A stretch of 64,000 nucleotides of DNA from Phycisphaerales bacterium UBA5793. Its GTDB lineage: Bacteria; Planctomycetota; Phycisphaerae; Phycisphaerales; UBA5793. Positions 60,453-64,000 of this stretch are shown here, piece after piece; the first letter of the stretch is position 1; each line of letters starts with the position of its first letter. Under the pieces are notes generated by a model. It saw only the letters and a list, made by a program, of their open reading frames with translations. It searched no databases and had not been told where the DNA came from. The translations under genes and the position numbers were made by a program. The stretch is taken from the NCBI GenBank assembly GCA_002418285.1, contig DIDT01000072.1, forward strand, positions 113,706 to 177,705, given 5' to 3'.

Positions 60453-63115
60453 CCGTTGCCTCCCGATTGCTTCATCTGTTCCTCAAGAGCGCGAATCTTG
60501 TCGCCCCATGGAGCAGGGCCATAGTCGGGGTGCAAAAGAGTGTGCTGGCTCATCACCTCGCGGGCCCGCACGGGCTCGGATTCGTTGAGCAGGCGCATGA
60601 AGTTGAACTTGGCTTCGAACCATTCAGGAGTGGATTCGGCTGAGCCCGTCATCGCTGTGCGCCAGTACTGGAGCGCGTCGTCGGTGTCGCCATGGCCTTC
60701 GGCAACGATGGCTGAGCCGCGCAGCACGCGGAAGTGTCTTGGTTGGGCTTCGAGCAGGCGTGCGAACCACGCCTCGGCGAGCGTGCGCAACTCCGCCTCT
60801 CCGCCCGTCGTCATCGAGTCGAGCGTGAGGGCGGCGTCGGCGACGTTGAGCATGATCGCCGCATTGGCGGGATCTGCGGCGGAGGGCGGATCACCCGCGG
60901 AGCGCAGCGCCCGTCGACCGTGCAGCACCACCCGGCGCAATGTCTGTTCGAGTCGCGTATCTTGTTTGAACGTTTGCCAGTCCTGTACGGCGTAGACATA
61001 CAGCGCGCGACTGGCGGACTGCGCAAACGCGCTGTCCGGATCAGACTTCCACAACTCCTCGCACCACTGCGCGGCTTCCTCAAATCCGCCCGAAAGGATC
61101 TGCGCCTGGAAACGGCGGTAATCAAGTTCGCCCGATACACCGGCGAGGTCCATGAGGCCTGCGGCGCGGGCAGTCTCCAGTCGATCAAGAATCTGCCTTG
61201 CCTCGGTCACCCGGGCGACGCCGCGCGTAAGCAAAACGTCGAGCACACGCCGTGCGCGCGTCAGGTATTGCTCGCGCGAGCTCGGATCGGCGCCGCCGAT
61301 GAAGGCGCGGCGCTCGTCGCCCTCGAGCAGAGGCATAGCCACCTCAAGATAGCGTTGCGCAGCCTGGATACGTCGGTCGGACGGCGCATCGCGGAAGAGC
61401 AGGTAGAGCATGCGCTCCGCTTCGGCCCGCGAGGCCGTGTAGGCATCGCTGCTCGGGGGAATGGCAAGAAGCTCTTCGACCGCGTCAAGCGAGGGCTGGG
61501 CCTCCGCGGTCGCCTGGCGGAAACGCACGCGACCCGCGCGGCTGCTGGAGGGAAACCGCGCCACAAAGGCCTTGAGCGCACGATCAAGATTCGCCTGGGC
61601 CCTGGCGTCGGCGCCATTGGAGGCGAGGCGCTCGCGGCAAACGATGCTCATCCACATGGCCGATTCGGCCTCATCGCCGGTGAGTTGCCTGGACATCTCT
61701 TCAAAGAGCGTCGCCGCCTGATCGAGACGGCCCTGGAAGTACTGCGACCACGCCACGAGCACACGCGCGTGCCGCGCCGCTTCGGGCCACTTGGCGGCGT
61801 CGCGCCGGGCAGCCGTCTCGGTGAGCTTCTTTTCTGCCTGCGCATACAGCGCGATGATCCTGGGATCAGTGGAGGGATCATCCTGGCCGTGCGCCTCGCG
61901 CGCGGCCTCATACGCCTTAATCGCCGGCACGTAGGTCAGGATGAAGCTGTCTCCGCCGAGCCTGTCGAGTTGGAAGACGTCTGCGATCTCGATAACCTGG
62001 TGAAGTTCGCCCATCTCGGCGAGCATATTGACGGCCTCTTCGCCGAGTCGACGGGCTTGCGCATCACCAGTTGACTGCGACTGCTCGAGCGCAAGTACGG
62101 CAAAGAGACGCACGAGCGTGCCATTGAGCACGCCCTCCTTCTTCCACTTGTTGATCGATAACTCGATCTCATCCCAACGGCCCGCGGCGAAGAGCACAAC
62201 GAGACGGTAGCCCGGGAGAATCGCCTGCACGCGCGGCGACTCCGGGTTGGCGGATTGCACAATGTCGAGCCACGCAAGACCGGTCTGTGCACGACCGGCT
62301 TGTGCCTGGCAAAGCGCAATGCCGATGGCGGCGCGTGCGGCGTGCTCTGCGGTGAGGATCGACTCCGGGACTTCCTCAGGTTGAGGCGTCGAGCCGTCAA
62401 ACTGGAGGATGTAACCAAACAGTGCAATGGCCCCGTCGAGCCCGGAGGTGCCGCCGCTCAACCAGGCCTGGTAGTACTTCGCCCATCCGCCGTAGTACGC
62501 AGCCTGCATCGCAAACACGTCGAGTTGCTGCAACTGCGCCTCAACGGTGTCGGACTCGATCGGAGCTCCTCCAAAATCTGTCGTTTCCAGTCGCTTGATG
62601 CGGTCGCGAAATGTCGTGAAACTCTCCGTCATCGCGGCACCGACCTCGCCCATCAGGCGCACAGCCGTGGCGCGCTCGGCCTCGCTGGCGCGGCGGAGGC
62701 GATGAAGCTCCGCCAGTCGTTCCGCACGGAGATAGCTGGCCTTGTGAATGGTCAGTCGCAAAGTCTCCGTGTTGGCCTTCGGCACATGGTCCAGCATGTC
62801 GCGGCTGCGACGCTCCCACTCGGCGCGCTGGGCATCGTCATCGGTTTCGTCAAGCATGCGCCCGTAGAGGACGGCAAGTCGCTCGGCCAGCGGAATGCGC
62901 TCGTCACCAAGCGATTCCTGGAACCTCGATTCGAGACGCGCGATGACGAGTTCGGTGAGATTGTGCTTCTCGAGATACGCGATGATCGGATCATCATCGT
63001 CGCGAGCGATCGCCTGAGGTGGAAGCATGCTGAGCAGTACCGCGCAGACGACCGCGCACCCCGTGAACGGCAGGAAGCGTCGATGGCGAAGATGTCTACT
63101 TCGACTCGGGGACAT
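60449..63115 (-). CDS. Large periplasmic TPR/helical protein
   Basis: Exported protein of 888 aa with a signal peptide (FTGCAVVCAVLLSMLPPQAIA). The mature chain is alpha-helical with TPR-like units, for example IIALYAQAEKKLTETAAR, ARHARVLVAWSQYFQGRLDQ, AATLFEEMSRQLTGDEAE and ALQYWRTAMTGSAESTPEWF. No enzyme motif. It begins 20 bp inside the upstream ExbD gene and ends overlapping the 944-aa gene (ATGA). In planctomycetes such proteins commonly lie with TolQ/TolR- or ExbB/ExbD-type genes. A role as periplasmic scaffold of a Tol/Exb-like machine is inferred. Confidence 0.78.
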   Translation of the reverse strand: MSPSRSRHLRHRRFLPFTGCAVVCAVLLSMLPPQAIARDDDDPIIAYLEKHNLTELVIARLESRFQESLGDERIPLAERLAVLYGRMLDETDDDAQRAEWERRSRDMLDHVPKANTETLRLTIHKASYLRAERLAELHRLRRASEAERATAVRLMGEVGAAMTESFTTFRDRIKRLETTDFGGAPIESDTVEAQLQQLDVFAMQAAYYGGWAKYYQAWLSGGTSGLDGAIALFGYILQFDGSTPQPEEVPESILTAEHAARAAIGIALCQAQAGRAQTGLAWLDIVQSANPESPRVQAILPGYRLVVLFAAGRWDEIELSINKWKKEGVLNGTLVRLFAVLALEQSQSTGDAQARRLGEEAVNMLAEMGELHQVIEIADVFQLDRLGGDSFILTYVPAIKAYEAAREAHGQDDPSTDPRIIALYAQAEKKLTETAARRDAAKWPEAARHARVLVAWSQYFQGRLDQAATLFEEMSRQLTGDEAESAMWMSIVCRERLASNGADARAQANLDRALKAFVARFPSSSRAGRVRFRQATAEAQPSLDAVEELLAIPPSSDAYTASRAEAERMLYLLFRDAPSDRRIQAAQRYLEVAMPLLEGDERRAFIGGADPSSREQYLTRARRVLDVLLTRGVARVTEARQILDRLETARAAGLMDLAGVSGELDYRRFQAQILSGGFEEAAQWCEELWKSDPDSAFAQSASRALYVYAVQDWQTFKQDTRLEQTLRRVVLHGRRALRSAGDPPSAADPANAAIMLNVADAALTLDSMTTGGEAELRTLAEAWFARLLEAQPRHFRVLRGSAIVAEGHGDTDDALQYWRTAMTGSAESTPEWFEAKFNFMRLLNESEPVRAREVMSQHTLLHPDYGPAPWGDKIRALEEQMKQSGGNG

Positions 63116-63518
63116 ATGTCACCTTCTCGAAACCGGCGTCGCGGCAGCACTGGATCGCGCCGACGGCAAAGCCGATAGGCACCGCATCCTGTACGCGAAC
63201 AAAAACGCCCAGTTCGTGCGGAAGATCCTTGAGCAACGCGAGCAGTTCGGAGCGCTGATTAATCACGCGCGAGCCGATGCGAAAACCCGGCTTGCCGTCA
63301 ATCATCTCCACGGAAACCACCTGGGGGCTGAAGTCCGTGCTGCGACTGGCGCTGTTGACGGACTGCGTCTGAATGTTGGGCGTGAGCTGTGATTCACTGG
63401 GTGTAATGATGGATGAAAACAGGAAGAAAATGAGCAGCAGGAACACGACGTCAATCATGCTCGCCAGGTTCAGCTGCACGCGGTTGCGGCCATCGGATTG
63501 CTTGGGTTGGAATTTCAT
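63096..63518 (-). CDS. ExbD/TolR-type biopolymer transport protein (second)
   Basis: Inner-membrane protein of 140 aa. The N-terminal span LNLASMIDVVFLLLIFFLF contains the conserved Asp that carries protons in TolR/ExbD, followed by a periplasmic domain (VVSVEMIDGKPGFRIGSRVI, ELLALLKDLPHELGVFVRVQ). It starts at the stop of the first ExbD gene (TGATG) and overlaps the TPR gene by 20 bp. Two ExbD-type genes in tandem are usual in planctomycete Tol/Exb loci. Confidence 0.9.
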   Translation of the reverse strand: MKFQPKQSDGRNRVQLNLASMIDVVFLLLIFFLFSSIITPSESQLTPNIQTQSVNSASRSTDFSPQVVSVEMIDGKPGFRIGSRVINQRSELLALLKDLPHELGVFVRVQDAVPIGFAVGAIQCCRDAGFEKVTYVPESK

Positions 63519-63955
63519 CAGCGAGCGGGTTCGGTAGCGATCCTCCAGCGCCAGACGCCTCGTTCACGGAGGAAGGCGCCCAGGTCATTGATCCACTGGC
63601 TTGGGCCGCGCTGGTCGGCGCGGATGACGACTTCGAATTCACCAATACTGCCGCCATCGGACTTGAGCCGGGCAATCTCGCGATCGATGAGGTTCTTCAC
63701 CGCGGCCTGGTCCATCTGCTGCTCGCCGACGATGTAGCGGTTCGTTCCCTGCGCCAGGATGTTGATCACGAGCGGTGGAACCGCGGCGCGCACATCCTTC
63801 TCACCCGCCTCCTTGGGCAGTTCAAGTTCAGCCCGGGCCCGTTCGACAAACTGCGCCGTGGTCATGAAGAAGATGATGAGCAGAAAGATGACGTCGATCA
63901 TCGCCGTCAAGTCGAGATCCGGCAGGTGCACGCGTTGTTTCGCGGCGAATCTCAC
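63518..63955 (-). CDS. ExbD/TolR-type biopolymer transport protein (first)
   Basis: Protein of 145 aa, GTG start at 63955. N-terminal span DLDLTAMIDVIFLLIIFF with the conserved Asp, then a periplasmic domain (PPLVINILAQGTNRYIVGEQ, FEVVIRADQRGPSQWINDLG). It follows the probable tail of an ExbB/TolQ gene (overlap) and precedes the second ExbD gene. Expected to form the ExbB-ExbD proton channel that powers an outer-membrane or envelope process. Confidence 0.92.
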   Translation of the reverse strand: MRFAAKQRVHLPDLDLTAMIDVIFLLIIFFMTTAQFVERARAELELPKEAGEKDVRAAVPPLVINILAQGTNRYIVGEQQMDQAAVKNLIDREIARLKSDGGSIGEFEVVIRADQRGPSQWINDLGAFLRERGVWRWRIATEPAR

Positions 63956-64000
63956 GTACCGACCCTCGCCGATGCGGCCGGCGGAGGGGCGGCCGGCCGG
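63952..64000 (-). CDS. C-terminal tail of a probable ExbB/TolQ/MotA-type protein (5' part off window)
   Basis: On the minus strand one frame is open from the window end to a TGA at 63954-63952, giving a Pro/Ala-rich tail (RPAAPPPAASARVGT) that overlaps the ExbD start (GTGA). ExbB/TolQ proteins in these bacteria often end in such tails, and the gene order fits. The identification rests on context only. Confidence 0.4.
   Translation of the reverse strand, partial: RPAAPPPAASARVGT

Noticed and set aside
60734..62074. Long plus-strand open frame (446 codons) antisense to the 888-aa TPR protein.
   Set aside because: No motif, no ribosome-binding site, and the antisense strand has a signal peptide and operon overlaps.

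Overview
The window looks like a chromosomal segment of a high-GC Gram-negative-type bacterium, most likely a planctomycete of the Phycisphaerae or a close relative. The clues are a pseudopilin-like protein with a planctomycete-style N-terminal methylation signal, a DUF1573 protein, HAF-repeat secreted proteins, a Gld-type ABC operon with a DUF4340 partner, TolR/ExbD pairs next to very large TPR-rich periplasmic proteins, and a KDO transferase that implies an LPS outer membrane. No phage, integrase, intact insertion sequence or CRISPR array is visible. The taxonomic call is inference from gene content.

Layout. 1-8.1 kb (minus): a CusCBA-type heavy-metal efflux operon headed by a small secreted Cys-rich protein. 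8.4-11.4 kb (minus): an NTF2-like lipoprotein and a large secreted M14 peptidase. 11.7-16.3 kb (plus): a coiled-coil peptide, a SpoIIAA/STAS-like protein, a secreted protein with a special C-terminal module, a DinB-like protein and a Tat-exported amidase. 16.4-20.8 kb: tRNA-Ser(GGA), truB, a tRNA-binding OB-fold protein, a HIT-like protein, an excisionase-REC regulator and tsaB. 21-24.6 kb: pdhA-pdhB-pdhC. 24.9-27.5 kb: a second module-bearing secreted protein, convergent with an M14 carboxypeptidase that ends in a related module. 27.6-30 kb: MOSC protein, CoA-binding protein and AtoE-like transporter. 30.3-38 kb: a tandemly duplicated cluster of HAF-repeat proteins and proteins with a putative glycosidase-like domain, including a truncated copy and REP-like repeats. 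38.2-44.6 kb: two GNAT acetyltransferases, an MsbA-like ABC exporter, a secreted hypothetical, rpmA, waaA and an SMR transporter. 44.8-48.5 kb: DUF1573, rhodanese, MauE/DoxX, TPR and DUF2721 proteins. 48.5-51 kb (minus): a pseudopilin-like protein and a PAS/GAF/REC signalling protein. 51.3-56.6 kb: the Gld-type ABC operon. 56.7-64 kb (minus): a Tol/Exb-like operon with large TPR/helical proteins, one carrying a degenerate J-like N-terminus, and a periplasmic DnaJ-type zinc-ribbon protein.

Most interesting. (i) At least five secreted proteins of different N-terminal type (HAF repeats, M14 peptidase, unknown folds) end in one related ~100-residue module, and the remains of a sixth copy are present. 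This suggests a common C-terminal sorting or surface-attachment device, or a lineage-specific beta domain, here linked to a duplicated glycosidase-like/HAF locus. (ii) The Tol/Exb operon combines J-like and DnaJ-zinc-finger-like pieces with periplasmic TPR proteins. (iii) Many genes have a -10-like hexamer 5-8 nt before the start codon, which points to frequent leaderless transcription. All functional statements rest on reading motifs by eye; no database search was run.
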